Assembly (NCBI RefSeq): GCF_918814575.1
Contig: NZ_CAKKNS010000005.1
Coordinates: 62,001-126,000 of the forward strand
Direction: 5' to 3'
Source: Periweissella fabaria
GTDB taxonomy: Bacteria > Bacillota > Bacilli > Lactobacillales > Lactobacillaceae
Length of the DNA: 64,000 nt
Numbering within the stretch: position 1 is the stretch's first letter; the number at the start of each line of letters is the position of its first letter. Under the pieces are notes generated by a model, which made no database searches, had not been told where the DNA came from, and saw only the letters and a list, made by a program, of their open reading frames with translations. Shown here one piece after another: positions 31,752-41,196 of the stretch. Both the position numbers and the translations under genes were made by a program.

Positions 31752-32819
31752 ATGGCGGAAGATAAAGCAAATAAAACTGAAAAACCCTCCGCCAAACGCT
31801 TACGGGATGCCCGCAAACGTGGTCAAATTCCCAAGAGTCAGGATTTAGTTATTGCCCTGTCGTTGCTGGGGTTTGCGCTAGTTTTGGAACCAATGTGGTC
31901 CAATGTCGGTGGGTACTTAGTTAATTATTTAACGGCGAGTTTTGAAAATATTAGTCAAACCAAAGTCGCGTTTAATACGTTACCACGGCTTGGCACGCAA
32001 TCGATTTTGATGCTGTTCATTTTAGCCGGGCCATTTATGCTACTGGCCGTCATTATTGGGTTACTCGGTAATTTATTGCAAACTGGGATTTTATTTACGG
32101 CCCAGCCGTTGAAACCGGATTTTAAGAAAATTAATCCAGTTACCGGGATTAAAAATTTTTACAGCATGACGACGCTCGTCAATTTAGGCAAAACGCTGTT
32201 TAAATTTATCGTTGTGAGCTTCATTGCCTATGGGGCGTATCAACAAGCGATTCCCACGATTGTTAATTTAGCTGCGATGGGGCCCCAAGATGTGTTCCAC
32301 TTTGTCTTATCATTTGCCCATGATATCGCGTTAAAAGTGGCCTTGTTTTTATTATTTTTGGCCGTCTTGGACTATGTGTATCAACGGTATAGCTTCTTCA
32401 AACGGTTACGGATGTCTAAACAAGAAGTTAAAGATGAATACAAGCAAAATGAAGGGGATCCCAAGATTAAAGCCCAACGTCGGGCCCAATATCAACGGCT
32501 GCTGCATAACTCGGTCGCCAAAGTTAAAGAAGCCACGGTCGTCATTACTAACCCGACTCACTTTGCAATTGCCATTAAATATGATAGTGCCGTTGGGGTG
32601 CCCGTCGTATTAGCTAAAGGGGCCGATGAAATTGCCCAAAAGATGAAAGCCGAAGCGAAACGGCTTGATATTCCAATGATTGAAAATCGACCGGTGGCGC
32701 GGGCTTTATTTAAAGCCGTTGAACCGGGTGAATTCATTCCCGCTGAATTATTTGAAGCCGTTGCTGGGATTATTGCCGTCGTATACAAGTTAGAAGCCGA
32801 AAAGGCCGGTAAGATTTAA
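31752..32819 (+). CDS. flhB: Flagellar export switch protein FlhB
   Basis: FlhB controls substrate switching of the export system. The 355 residues begin with the basic KTEKPSAKRLRDARKRGQIPKS segment, then four membrane helices, then the cytoplasmic domain with the autocleavage site NPTH (about 267-270) in ITNPTHFAIAIKYD. It starts 3 nt after fliR. Confidence 0.96.
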   Translation: MAEDKANKTEKPSAKRLRDARKRGQIPKSQDLVIALSLLGFALVLEPMWSNVGGYLVNYLTASFENISQTKVAFNTLPRLGTQSILMLFILAGPFMLLAVIIGLLGNLLQTGILFTAQPLKPDFKKINPVTGIKNFYSMTTLVNLGKTLFKFIVVSFIAYGAYQQAIPTIVNLAAMGPQDVFHFVLSFAHDIALKVALFLLFLAVLDYVYQRYSFFKRLRMSKQEVKDEYKQNEGDPKIKAQRRAQYQRLLHNSVAKVKEATVVITNPTHFAIAIKYDSAVGVPVVLAKGADEIAQKMKAEAKRLDIPMIENRPVARALFKAVEPGEFIPAELFEAVAGIIAVVYKLEAEKAGKI

Positions 32820-32841
32820 GAAATACAAGAGGATTGTCAGG

Positions 32842-34917
32842 ATGCAAAAAGCCGCCAAAAAAAGTTCCAAATTTAAAACAGCTGATATATTAATCGCCTG
32901 CCTTGTGTTAGGAATTATGGGCTTAATCATCGTGCCATTACCACCATTTGTGCTCGATTTCTTAATTGTTATCAACTTAACGGTGGCGATGAATATCTTA
33001 CTGATTACGTTATTTACTAAATCAGTGTTAGAATTCACGACTTTTCCAACGTTATTGTTAATTACGACGATGCTCAAGCTCGGTTTGAATATGGCCTCAA
33101 CGCGGTTGATCTTAACAGATGGTTCCGCCGGTAAAGTAATTGAAGCCTTTGCCGATGTGGTGGCCGGGAATAATTACTTAGTCGGTATTATTTTGTTCGT
33201 GATTATCATGGTTGTCCAATTGGTCGTTGTGACAAATGGGGCCGGTCGGGTATCTGAAGTTTCAGCCCGGTTTACTTTGGATGCGATGCCTGGGAAACAA
33301 ATGTCAATTGACTCGGATTTAAACGCCGGTTTGATTGATCAAAAAACGGCCCAACGTCGCCGCAATGATTTACAGCGTGAAGCTAATTTCTTTGGGGCCA
33401 TGGATGGGGCTAGTAAGTTCGTCAAAGGAGACGCGATTACTAGTGTCTTGATTGTGGCCATCAACTTACTTGGTGGGGCAGCGATTTTCTCAATTGGCGG
33501 TAAGATGACGATTGTGGAAGCCCTTAGTAACTTTGGGAAGCTTTCTATCGGGGATGGCCTAGTTAGTGCCGTGCCATCATTGCTAATTTCGGTAGCGACC
33601 GGGATTATTGTGACCCGTTCGGAAAATAACAAAAGTTTTGGGTTGGAAATTAAAGCCGATGGATTACGTAATCCGAACTTATTTAAAATTGTTGGGGTAA
33701 TTTTAGTGCTCTTGGCCTTAGTGCCCCACTTCCCATTCTTGCCCTTTATGTTAGTTGGGATTGGTTTGTTTGCGGCGAGTTACTTCATCAAACAAAAAGA
33801 AGATCAACGTCAAATTGAAGCGAAGCGTGAAGAACAAATTCTAGCTTTGGAACAAAAAAAGCAAGCCGAAGAAGAAGACGAATCAGTGGCGTCATTCCAA
33901 GTTGAACCGATTGCGATTGAAATCGGGTATGGCTTGATTTCAATTGTCGATGATTCGGTTGAAAACAGCTTGATGAAGCGAATTGTTGGTATTCGAAAAC
34001 AAAGTGCCCGTGAACTAGGAATTTTAGTTAGCCCGGTGCGGATTCGCGATAATTTATATTTAGCAGCCAATGATTACTCAATCAAAATTCGCGGGAATGA
34101 AGTTGGTAAGGGTGATATTTACCTGGATAAATATATGATTATTAGCCAAGGGGACGATGATTTTCCGTTTGACGGGATTAAAACCAAGGAACCCGCGTTT
34201 AACTTAGATGCGATTTGGATTGAAGCCAAGGACAAAGAAAACGCTGAACTCCAAGGCTTTACCGTCATTGAACCGCTCACGGTCATTACGACGCACTTAA
34301 AAGAAATTATTTACAGTCACGCGCCAGAACTCTTGGGCCGGCAAGAAGTTAAGAAGTTACTTGAAGGGATTAAAGATCAAAGCAACGTCGTGATTGATGA
34401 ATTGATTCCAGATATTATGCGGCTTGGTGAAGTTCAAAAGGTGTTGCAAAACTTATTAGATGAAAAAATTCCGATTAATGATTTGGCCACGATTTTAGAA
34501 ACGCTCGCCGATTATGGGCTCGTGACCAAAGATGGAGAAATGTTAACCGAATACGTCCGCCAAGCGTTAAAACGCACGATTGCCGCCAAGTATGTTGGTG
34601 AAAATGACAAGATTAATGTCGTGACATTACACCCTCAGCTAGAAGAATTAATCAGTAACAGTATTCAACAAACTCCAACTGGTTCATACCCCGTATTACC
34701 CCCAGATACAGTTAATAAGCTCTTACAAGCCGTTGGAACCATTCAACAAACCCTGTTAGTCCAAGATTTGAGCTATGTTATTTTAACGTCACCGAAAACG
34801 CGGTTGGCCTTGCGTAAGTTAATTGCCTTTAACTTCGCGGATACCCCAATCTTGTCATTAAATGAAATTCCTAATGAAGTGGCCATTGAAGCCATTGCGA
34901 CCCTTAGTCTTGACTAG
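32842..34917 (+). CDS. flhA: Flagellar export gate protein FlhA
   Basis: FlhA is the large export-gate protein that receives chaperone-substrate complexes. The 691 residues include about eight membrane helices in the N-terminal half. The conserved FHIPEP-like loop lies at RFTLDAMPGKQMSIDSDLNAGLID, and the cytoplasmic domain starts near residue 345. In Bacillus flhF and flhG follow; here fliA follows after 32 nt. Confidence 0.97.
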   Translation: MQKAAKKSSKFKTADILIACLVLGIMGLIIVPLPPFVLDFLIVINLTVAMNILLITLFTKSVLEFTTFPTLLLITTMLKLGLNMASTRLILTDGSAGKVIEAFADVVAGNNYLVGIILFVIIMVVQLVVVTNGAGRVSEVSARFTLDAMPGKQMSIDSDLNAGLIDQKTAQRRRNDLQREANFFGAMDGASKFVKGDAITSVLIVAINLLGGAAIFSIGGKMTIVEALSNFGKLSIGDGLVSAVPSLLISVATGIIVTRSENNKSFGLEIKADGLRNPNLFKIVGVILVLLALVPHFPFLPFMLVGIGLFAASYFIKQKEDQRQIEAKREEQILALEQKKQAEEEDESVASFQVEPIAIEIGYGLISIVDDSVENSLMKRIVGIRKQSARELGILVSPVRIRDNLYLAANDYSIKIRGNEVGKGDIYLDKYMIISQGDDDFPFDGIKTKEPAFNLDAIWIEAKDKENAELQGFTVIEPLTVITTHLKEIIYSHAPELLGRQEVKKLLEGIKDQSNVVIDELIPDIMRLGEVQKVLQNLLDEKIPINDLATILETLADYGLVTKDGEMLTEYVRQALKRTIAAKYVGENDKINVVTLHPQLEELISNSIQQTPTGSYPVLPPDTVNKLLQAVGTIQQTLLVQDLSYVILTSPKTRLALRKLIAFNFADTPILSLNEIPNEVAIEAIATLSLD

Positions 34918-34949
34918 GTATACAAATAAGTTAAAAGGAGTGCGTTGCT

Positions 34950-35669
34950 ATGTACGAAATCGATGTTGAAACAAAAATTTTAAGTTATTTACCGTTAGTG
35001 CAGCGAGTAGTTAATCGCTTAGCAATTAAAAATTTTGATTATTCCAAAGATGACTTATTTAATATCGGGGTAATTGGTTTAATTGATGCCATTCATAAAT
35101 TTGATCCAACTAAAAAAGTCCCGTTTGAAGCGTATGCCACTTTTCGGATTAAAGGTTCAATCATTGATGAAGTCCGGAAACATGCCAAAATTTCGCGTAA
35201 TCGGATGGCTATTTTAAACCGATTTTACGCCGTTAAACATGAATTAACGATGGCTCTTGATCGTGAACCAACGGATGAAGAAGTCACCCGCAAAATGCAG
35301 ATTTCTAATACCCAACTCAATGAAATCTACGATAGTATGCATTTTTTGGCGAGTGTTTCTTTAGATTCAACCTTATTTTCCGGCAGTTCCAATGGTGAAG
35401 AAGGTTTCTCACTCAAAGAAATGTTACCCGATACAACGCTCCAAAGTAGTGATTCACTGTTAGAACAAGATGAGCAACGCCAAGTTTTACGCGATAAAAT
35501 TGGGCTCTTACCGGAACGCGACCAAGTTATTTTGAACTTATACTACCTTGATAACTTAACGCTCAAAGAAATTGCGATTGTCTTAGATGTTTCAATCGCG
35601 CGTGTTTCGCAACTCCACGGCAAAATTGTTGCCAAATTAAAAACTATGATTGAAGAGGAACTCGCATGA
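34950..35669 (+). CDS. fliA: RNA polymerase sigma-28 factor FliA/SigD
   Basis: FliA directs transcription of late flagellar and chemotaxis genes. The 239 residues contain region 2 (LFNIGVIGLIDAIHKFDPTKKVPFEAYATFRIKGSIIDEVRK), region 3 and region 4 (LPERDQVILNLYYLDNLTLKEIAIVLDVSIARVSQLH). AAAGGAG lies about 10 nt before the ATG. Its likely targets in this window are the promoters with CCGATA cores; its likely inhibitor is the FlgM encoded at 51894. The stop overlaps the next start (ATGA). Confidence 0.95.
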   Translation: MYEIDVETKILSYLPLVQRVVNRLAIKNFDYSKDDLFNIGVIGLIDAIHKFDPTKKVPFEAYATFRIKGSIIDEVRKHAKISRNRMAILNRFYAVKHELTMALDREPTDEEVTRKMQISNTQLNEIYDSMHFLASVSLDSTLFSGSSNGEEGFSLKEMLPDTTLQSSDSLLEQDEQRQVLRDKIGLLPERDQVILNLYYLDNLTLKEIAIVLDVSIARVSQLHGKIVAKLKTMIEEELA

Positions 35670-36367
35670 TTCGTGCCCTGGATACATTACAAAATAACTT
35701 CGATTTGCTAATTCAACGGCAAGCTAATTTAGCTAGTAATATTGCTAATGCCAATACGCCTGGCTACATGGAGCAAAACCTGTTTCAATCAACTTTGCGC
35801 GAGGTGCGCTTACATAATTATCAAGGTGGTAAATATATTAACAGCTTTAATGATGCCGGTGGCTTTACCTTTGGCAATGAGCTTAGTGGTAGCCGCTTAA
35901 ACACCAATAAAGGTGCGATGAAAACAACCGGTTTGCAAACTGATTTTGCGATTCCCACGGCTGGTTTTTTCAACATCCAAATGCCAAATGGTCAAACTGC
36001 CTACACCCGCAACGGGAATTTCCGTCTCAATGACCAAAACCAATTGGTAACGCAAGATGGTTATGCCGTTTTAGGTCAAAATGGCCAACCCATTGTCGGC
36101 ACGGATAACCCACCATTTAAAATTACCAATTTTGCTAACATCAGCCAACTGGCTAACCTTGGCAACACATATTACACCAGTCCCACGCCGGGAACGACCG
36201 TCACGACTCAAGTTCAAGCGGGGATGCTTGAGCAAAGTAATGTTCAAATTGCTGATCAGATGACATCGATGATTCAGATTTCCCGCGAATATGAAGCCAA
36301 TCAACGGGCTCTTTCAATGAATAATGCCACCCTGGATAAAGCCGTTAATCGTCTCGGCGCTCTTTAA
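35666..36367 (+). CDS. flhO: Flagellar rod protein FlhO/FlgF-type
   Basis: This is a hook-basal body family protein of 233 residues, starting MIRALDTLQNNFDLLIQRQANLASNIANANTPGY and ending with the QISREYEANQRALSMNNATLDKAVNRLG helix. Together with the next gene it corresponds to the flhO-flhP pair of Bacillus, the distal-rod proteins. It is translationally coupled to fliA. Confidence 0.88.
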   Translation: MIRALDTLQNNFDLLIQRQANLASNIANANTPGYMEQNLFQSTLREVRLHNYQGGKYINSFNDAGGFTFGNELSGSRLNTNKGAMKTTGLQTDFAIPTAGFFNIQMPNGQTAYTRNGNFRLNDQNQLVTQDGYAVLGQNGQPIVGTDNPPFKITNFANISQLANLGNTYYTSPTPGTTVTTQVQAGMLEQSNVQIADQMTSMIQISREYEANQRALSMNNATLDKAVNRLGAL

Positions 36368-36386
36368 TTAATTTGAGGAAAAATAA

Positions 36387-37166
36387 ATGAACATTCAAAG
36401 TCTCTTACAAGTCAATAAAGCCGGGATGAACGGTAACCAAAATAACTTAGATATCATTGCCAATAATTTGGCTAATTTAACCACGACCGGTTTTAAAGCC
36501 AAGAGTGGGGCCTTTGGGGCGACCCTTAACAATCAAATCAATAACCAAGAAGTGCCATTAGCGGCAACCAGTAACCCGATGACACTGAACACGGGCTTAA
36601 TTGTGGGAAGTGATATCGATGACTTCCGCCAAGGGGGCTTACAAACGACCGGCCAAAAAACCGATTTTGCCCTCCAAGGGAATGGCTTTTTCGGAGTGCG
36701 CGATGCCAACAACCAATTATTGTTGACACGGGTTGGGGATTTCAAGCGTGATGCCCAAGGTACGTTGGTAACAGATACGGGCTTGCACGTTGCGACAACT
36801 GATCGCATCCCGCAAAACCAATGGCCACAAGGTGAGATGGCCGTGAGTGCGAATGGTGATATCACGATTCAGACGCCCCAAGGAAGTGTTGCGGTGGGAC
36901 AGTTAAATATTTACCAACCGCGCAGCTTAAATGATTTGCAACCGGCCGGCAATACGATGTATCAAGCCCAAGGTGGGGCCGTCCAAATTATTAACGGAAC
37001 CCCCGGTGCCGGTAGTATTACGCAAGGGGCCTTGGAAAATGCCAATGTTGATATGGCTAGCCAAATGGCCGATATGATTTCAACCCAACGGGCTTATCAA
37101 TTAAATGCTAAAGCGTTACAAGCGACGGATAATATCTTAAATGTCACAAATAATTTCAACCAATAA
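36387..37166 (+). CDS. flhP: Flagellar rod protein FlhP/FlgG-type
   Basis: This is the second distal-rod/hook-family protein, 259 residues. It has NQNNLDIIANNLANLTTTGFKAK near the start, QGNGFFGVRD in the middle and MADMISTQRAYQLNAKALQATDNILN at the end. It is the last gene of the flgB operon; a sigma-28 promoter follows in the 112-bp gap. Confidence 0.9.
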   Translation: MNIQSLLQVNKAGMNGNQNNLDIIANNLANLTTTGFKAKSGAFGATLNNQINNQEVPLAATSNPMTLNTGLIVGSDIDDFRQGGLQTTGQKTDFALQGNGFFGVRDANNQLLLTRVGDFKRDAQGTLVTDTGLHVATTDRIPQNQWPQGEMAVSANGDITIQTPQGSVAVGQLNIYQPRSLNDLQPAGNTMYQAQGGAVQIINGTPGAGSITQGALENANVDMASQMADMISTQRAYQLNAKALQATDNILNVTNNFNQ

Positions 37167-37169
37167 CTT

Positions 37170-37195
37170 TAATTTAGCACCATTAATTCCGATAA
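37170..37195 (+). promoter_or_regulatory. sigma-28 (FliA) promoter for mcp-che-fliM-fliY
   Basis: TAAT (37170-37173) and TCCGATAA (37188-37195) are 14 nt apart, about 84 nt before the first mcp. No convincing terminator separates flhP from this unit, so read-through from the flgB operon is also possible. Confidence 0.7.
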
Positions 37196-37278
37196 GTACT
37201 AATGAAAGTTTAGCTAATTAGCAAGCGTTGCTTTAGCAAATTTTTTAAATCACAGGTAGATAGCGGAAGGAAGTTATT

Positions 37279-38424
37279 ATGGTTCAAAAAAACAGTCGTA
37301 AACGGGCCCAGGTTGGCCGGATTATTAATTACAGCATGCCAGTAATTACGTTATTAGTGGGAATTATTTTCCTATTTAGTAATGGGGTTACCATGGGTAC
37401 GCTATTAACTTACAGCATCATTATGGTGCTTTGCTGTGTCCTTGCTTATAGCGGCTTAGTTTTAGCTAAGCCCACGAGTACTACTCCAGGAGCACCGGCG
37501 TTACCAACTGAAGCACCAGTTGAGGCCGTCGTTGCTGAACCAACTGCCGAGGCCGGCATTCCTGAAGCGACCCCAGTGTTTGATATGCAAATTGCGGAAC
37601 ACTTAGCTGCGGCGCAAGAAATCAGCACTAATTTGCAAACTAGCTTAGTGGCCCTTGGTGGTACCAATGGTCACCGCACGCTAGCTGCTGATGAAATTAG
37701 TAAGCAAATTCAAGCGTTACAAGCCCAAGTGGCCCTAGTTACCGAAAGTATTAGTACCTTGGGTGATTTCAACCGGGAAGTTGTTGCGGCTGATCAAACG
37801 GCAATTACTGATTTAGAAAATTTAGGCACGGCGTGGAAAGCAGACCGTGACAATAGTAATCAATTGATTCAAGAAATGGTTGATATGGACCAAGACGTTC
37901 AAAGTATTGTTAAGATTGTCAGCTTAATTAACGATATTTCTGAACAAACTAATTTATTAGCCCTTAACGCCTCAATCGAAGCCGCCCGCGCTGGTGAAGC
38001 TGGCCGTGGGTTTGCAATTGTGGCCGAAGAAGTGCGTGATCTAGCCGAACAAAGTGGTCAATCAGCTAAGAGCATCACGTCAATTATGGAAGCAATTCGC
38101 ACTAAGTCAGAACACATGGTGGTGGCATTAAACGAATCATATTCAAGTAACACCGAACGGACAACGAAGCTTGATGACATGGTTAATGATATGCAAGCCA
38201 TCTTAGTTAAAACGGATGCCCTTGGTCCGCAAATGGCTACGATTGGTAACGGCTTAGCTGAAATGAAGACCATCAACGGGACGCTGACGCAAAAAATGGC
38301 CCAATTTGGCCAACGCGAGGCCACGCAAGTTAGTGCTAAGATTGCCGAAGTTACAAATGGCTTATCAGAAATTAATGCTAACTTAGCGGTGATTGAAGCC
38401 CGCCAAGCAAGTCAAAATAACTAA
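37279..38424 (+). CDS. Chemoreceptor (MCP) with membrane hairpin but no sensor domain
   Basis: The 381 residues have two closely spaced membrane helices (about 19-40 and 43-64), a Pro/Ala/Glu-rich linker, and a full MCP signalling domain with the tip [34 protein letters not shown]. There is no extracellular ligand domain and no HAMP domain. It may sense membrane or cytoplasmic energy state, or act as a helper receptor; neither is shown. It heads the chemotaxis operon behind a FliA-type promoter. Confidence 0.9.
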   Translation: MVQKNSRKRAQVGRIINYSMPVITLLVGIIFLFSNGVTMGTLLTYSIIMVLCCVLAYSGLVLAKPTSTTPGAPALPTEAPVEAVVAEPTAEAGIPEATPVFDMQIAEHLAAAQEISTNLQTSLVALGGTNGHRTLAADEISKQIQALQAQVALVTESISTLGDFNREVVAADQTAITDLENLGTAWKADRDNSNQLIQEMVDMDQDVQSIVKIVSLINDISEQTNLLALNASIEAARAGEAGRGFAIVAEEVRDLAEQSGQSAKSITSIMEAIRTKSEHMVVALNESYSSNTERTTKLDDMVNDMQAILVKTDALGPQMATIGNGLAEMKTINGTLTQKMAQFGQREATQVSAKIAEVTNGLSEINANLAVIEARQASQNN

Positions 38425-38439
38425 GGGAAGGCAAATAGT

Positions 38440-38910
38440 ATGGGGCAATATGTAGTATTTAAAAGTAATGACCAAGCATTTGCAATCGACGTGCATGTCG
38501 TAAAACGGGTCGTTGAATCCGATAGCTTTATCAAAATTCCCGAGGTTGCCGATTATGTAATGGGCGTTTATGAATATGAAGGCGCCATGATTCCAGTCAT
38601 TGATTTACGCCAAAAATTATTTAATATCGCTACCGAAATGACGTCGGAAGCCAAAGTTATTTTGTGCCGTTGGCAAGACCGCTTACTAGGCGCATATGTC
38701 GCCGATATTGATGGCATCTTTGAATTACAAGAAGCCAATTATGAAGAAGAATTACGCAAAGCCAACTTAAAGAATGGTTACATTGATAAATTCTTGAAGT
38801 TAAATGGGGATGTCGTTATTTCACTAGAATTAGAATACTTATTTAACAATGAACAAGCTGATCAGCTGTTAATGCTTGAGGCAGAACCTGAGCCCGCCAA
38901 CCATGACTGA
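38440..38910 (+). CDS. cheW: Chemotaxis coupling protein CheW, divergent copy
   Basis: CheW couples receptors to CheA. The 156 residues fold as a CheW domain: QAFAIDVHVVKRVVE, then VMGVYEYEGAMIPVIDLRQKL, then VILCRWQDRLLGAYVADIDGI. The usual INLRG before the PVIDL strand reads YEYEG, so the conserved Arg is missing. A short acidic tail follows. It starts 15 nt after the mcp gene and its stop overlaps cheD. A second, canonical CheW lies at 44251. Confidence 0.88.
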   Translation: MGQYVVFKSNDQAFAIDVHVVKRVVESDSFIKIPEVADYVMGVYEYEGAMIPVIDLRQKLFNIATEMTSEAKVILCRWQDRLLGAYVADIDGIFELQEANYEEELRKANLKNGYIDKFLKLNGDVVISLELEYLFNNEQADQLLMLEAEPEPANHD

Positions 38911-39385
38911 GCAACTGCACGCTGGTATCGCCGAATATAAAATTGGTCACGCCCCGCAAACATTAGCCGCCCTCGGGTTAGGCTCATGTGTTGCGACCGT
39001 TATCTATGATGAAGAACACCATCTTGGCGGGATTAGTCATATTATGTTGCCCGATAGTACCGCATTTAGGGCCAGTCAAACAACCAATCACGCGAAGTTT
39101 GCTAACTTGGCATTACCAGAAATGGTGACGGCACTACGCCAAGCTGGAGCGACGGGACCATTAACTGCCAAAATTGCTGGTGGGGCGCAAATGTTTAAAA
39201 CCGCGAGCACCCAACTCAATATTGGCCAACGTAATATTATGGCCGTGGAAGCTACGTTAGCTCAATTGGCAATTCCAATTGTGGCCCGCCATGTTGGTGG
39301 GACCCAAGGGCGGACGATGATGGTTGATTTAGGTGATTTTTCAACGATGATTCGGATTGTGCACGAAGGGACCATCTATATCTGA
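38903..39385 (+). CDS. cheD: Chemoreceptor glutamine deamidase CheD
   Basis: CheD deamidates receptor Gln residues and binds CheC. The 160 residues have GLGSCVATVIYDEEHHLGGISHIMLPDS with the catalytic Cys and His, then LTAKIAGGAQMF and a GTQGRTMMVDL tail. The ATG at 38903 overlaps the cheW stop; a TTG at 38876 is a weaker alternative. Confidence 0.93.
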   Translation: MTEQLHAGIAEYKIGHAPQTLAALGLGSCVATVIYDEEHHLGGISHIMLPDSTAFRASQTTNHAKFANLALPEMVTALRQAGATGPLTAKIAGGAQMFKTASTQLNIGQRNIMAVEATLAQLAIPIVARHVGGTQGRTMMVDLGDFSTMIRIVHEGTIYI

Positions 39386-39402
39386 GGTAAAGGAAATCGG
39401 GG

Positions 39403-40401
39403 ATGATTAAAGTTTTATTAGCGGATGATTCCGCGTTTATGCGTAAAGTTATTAGCGACATTATTACCCGCTTCCCAGGCGTTGAAGTTACCAAAATTGT
39501 GCGTAATGGCGCCTTAGCAGTTGAAGCGGTGCAAACCGAAATATTTGATGTTGTGATTTTAGATGTTGAAATGCCAGTGATGGATGGCTTGACGGCCTTA
39601 AAAGGGATTAAAGCGGTTCGCGATATGCCAGTCATTATGTTAAGTGCGTTGAATAATCAAGCCTTAACGATTGCGGCCTTGGAAGCCGGGGCGTTTGATT
39701 TTATTGAAAAGCCACTGAATTTACATGCGATTGATCCAGAATGGTTAATGATGTTTGCCGACCAAATTATTGCCAGTACCAAGCAAAAAGGTGTCGGCAC
39801 GGCCCGCGTTAGCCAACCAGCCATGGTGCACCCAGTTGCTGTTGAACCAGCAATTATTGTAATTGGGGCGTCAACGGGGGGACCAAAAGCATTGCTGCAA
39901 CTAATTCAAGGTTTACCGGCCAAGCTGAAAATGCCGATTTTAATTGTGCAACATATGCCTAAAGGGTTTACAACGCACTTTGCCAATCGGTTGCATGAAT
40001 TTACAGCCAATAACGTTTATGAAGCCGCCGATGGCATGGTCGTGGAAAATGCGATTTACTTGGCGCCAGGTGATTACCATATGGAAATCATTGGTGGGCG
40101 CATTAAGTTACATCAAGCGGAAAAGATGCATGGCACGCGCCCAGCCGTGGATTATTTATTTAAATCTGCGGCCGCCCAATATGGGGCCCGCGTCACCGCC
40201 TTTTTATTAACCGGCATGGGTCATGATGGGGCGGATGGGATGGCGACAATTAAACAACATGGTGGCTATAACATTACCCAAGACGAAGCCACGTGCATCG
40301 TTTATGGCATGCCTAAGAGTGCGGTGGCGTTAAAGGTCGTCGATGAAGAATTAAGTTTGGCGGCCATTAGCACTAAATTAAATCAATTGGTAGGAGCGTA
40401 A
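39403..40401 (+). CDS. cheB: Chemotaxis methylesterase/response regulator CheB
   Basis: CheB demethylates receptors when phosphorylated by CheA. The 332 residues have a receiver domain with phospho-acceptor Asp in VVILDVEMPVMDG (about residue 53). The methylesterase domain follows with Ser in IGASTGGPKALL (about 158), His in VQHMPKGFTTHFANRL and Asp in TGMGHDGADG. It lies 17 nt after cheD. Confidence 0.96.
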   Translation: MIKVLLADDSAFMRKVISDIITRFPGVEVTKIVRNGALAVEAVQTEIFDVVILDVEMPVMDGLTALKGIKAVRDMPVIMLSALNNQALTIAALEAGAFDFIEKPLNLHAIDPEWLMMFADQIIASTKQKGVGTARVSQPAMVHPVAVEPAIIVIGASTGGPKALLQLIQGLPAKLKMPILIVQHMPKGFTTHFANRLHEFTANNVYEAADGMVVENAIYLAPGDYHMEIIGGRIKLHQAEKMHGTRPAVDYLFKSAAAQYGARVTAFLLTGMGHDGADGMATIKQHGGYNITQDEATCIVYGMPKSAVALKVVDEELSLAAISTKLNQLVGA

Positions 40402-40403
40402 TG

Positions 40404-41180
40404 ATGATCCAAAATTTTGAACAGTTTAGTACGTGGGTGGAAGCAACGTATGGCCTCCATTTGACGGCGTATAAAGAACGTCAAATGGAACGCCGCTTAC
40501 TAACTTTAATTGATAAATTAGCACTCAGTGGCTTTGACCAGTATTGTCAATTATTGCAAAAAGACCCCCAAGCACGGGAAGCTTTCTTTCAATATGTGAC
40601 GATTAATGTCACTGATTTTTATCGGAATCCGGAAATATTTGAAATTTTTGAACGTTACTTAGTGGCCCACCAAGCAACCCAAGCCGGCCCAATTCGGATT
40701 TGGAGTGCCGCGTGCTCAATTGGTTCCGAACCATACACCTTGGCGATGATGGCGACCAAACATCAATTAAGCAATATCAGCATTACGGCGACGGATTTGG
40801 ATAAAGCCGTTTTGGCGACAGCCCAAGCCGGCCGCTATTCGCCGGTCGAAGTGCGCAATGTTCCTGGTGCTGATTTGGTGCGCTACTTTGACTTAGTTGG
40901 TCCCAATCAATACCAAATTAATCCGCGCATTCAACAGTTAGTGACATTTAAACGCCACGACTTGTTGGGGGATCCATATGGTCATGATTATCACTTCATC
41001 GTTTGTCGCAACGTTACGATTTATTTCAAACCGGAGGCCCGCGATGAAGTTTATCAAAAATTCAGTGATGCCTTAGCCCCCGGAGGAATTTTATTTACCG
41101 GGGCGACGGAAACTATTAATTTCCCGGAAAAATTTAATTTAAAAAAGATTGATAACTTTATCTACCAAAAAGTTAATTAG
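40404..41180 (+). CDS. cheR: Chemotaxis methyltransferase CheR
   Basis: CheR methylates receptor Glu residues with S-adenosylmethionine. The 258 residues include the N-terminal helical domain, VTINVTDFYRNPEIFE, the SAM motif IWSAACSIGSEPYTLAMM and HFIVCRNVTIYF; the latter usually reads CRNV(L/M)IYF. The second of two adjacent ATGs is taken because AGGAG is 7 nt from it. The cheB stop overlaps the first ATG. Confidence 0.95.
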   Translation: MIQNFEQFSTWVEATYGLHLTAYKERQMERRLLTLIDKLALSGFDQYCQLLQKDPQAREAFFQYVTINVTDFYRNPEIFEIFERYLVAHQATQAGPIRIWSAACSIGSEPYTLAMMATKHQLSNISITATDLDKAVLATAQAGRYSPVEVRNVPGADLVRYFDLVGPNQYQINPRIQQLVTFKRHDLLGDPYGHDYHFIVCRNVTIYFKPEARDEVYQKFSDALAPGGILFTGATETINFPEKFNLKKIDNFIYQKVN

Positions 41181-41196
41181 GAAAGGAGCCGATACC

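Noticed and set aside
37200-37252. Terminator between flhP and mcp
   Set aside because: Only a 5-bp AGCAA/TTGCT stem with the T run well separated; it also lies after the promoter, so it would block the che operon.
38701-38708. GCCGATAT inside cheW as a sigma-28 promoter
   Set aside because: No TAAA/TAAT at 14-15 nt upstream; the sequence simply encodes VADID.
41187-41194. GCCGATAC at the cheA start as a sigma-28 promoter
   Set aside because: It overlaps the ribosome site and the nearest TAAT is only about 10 nt away.
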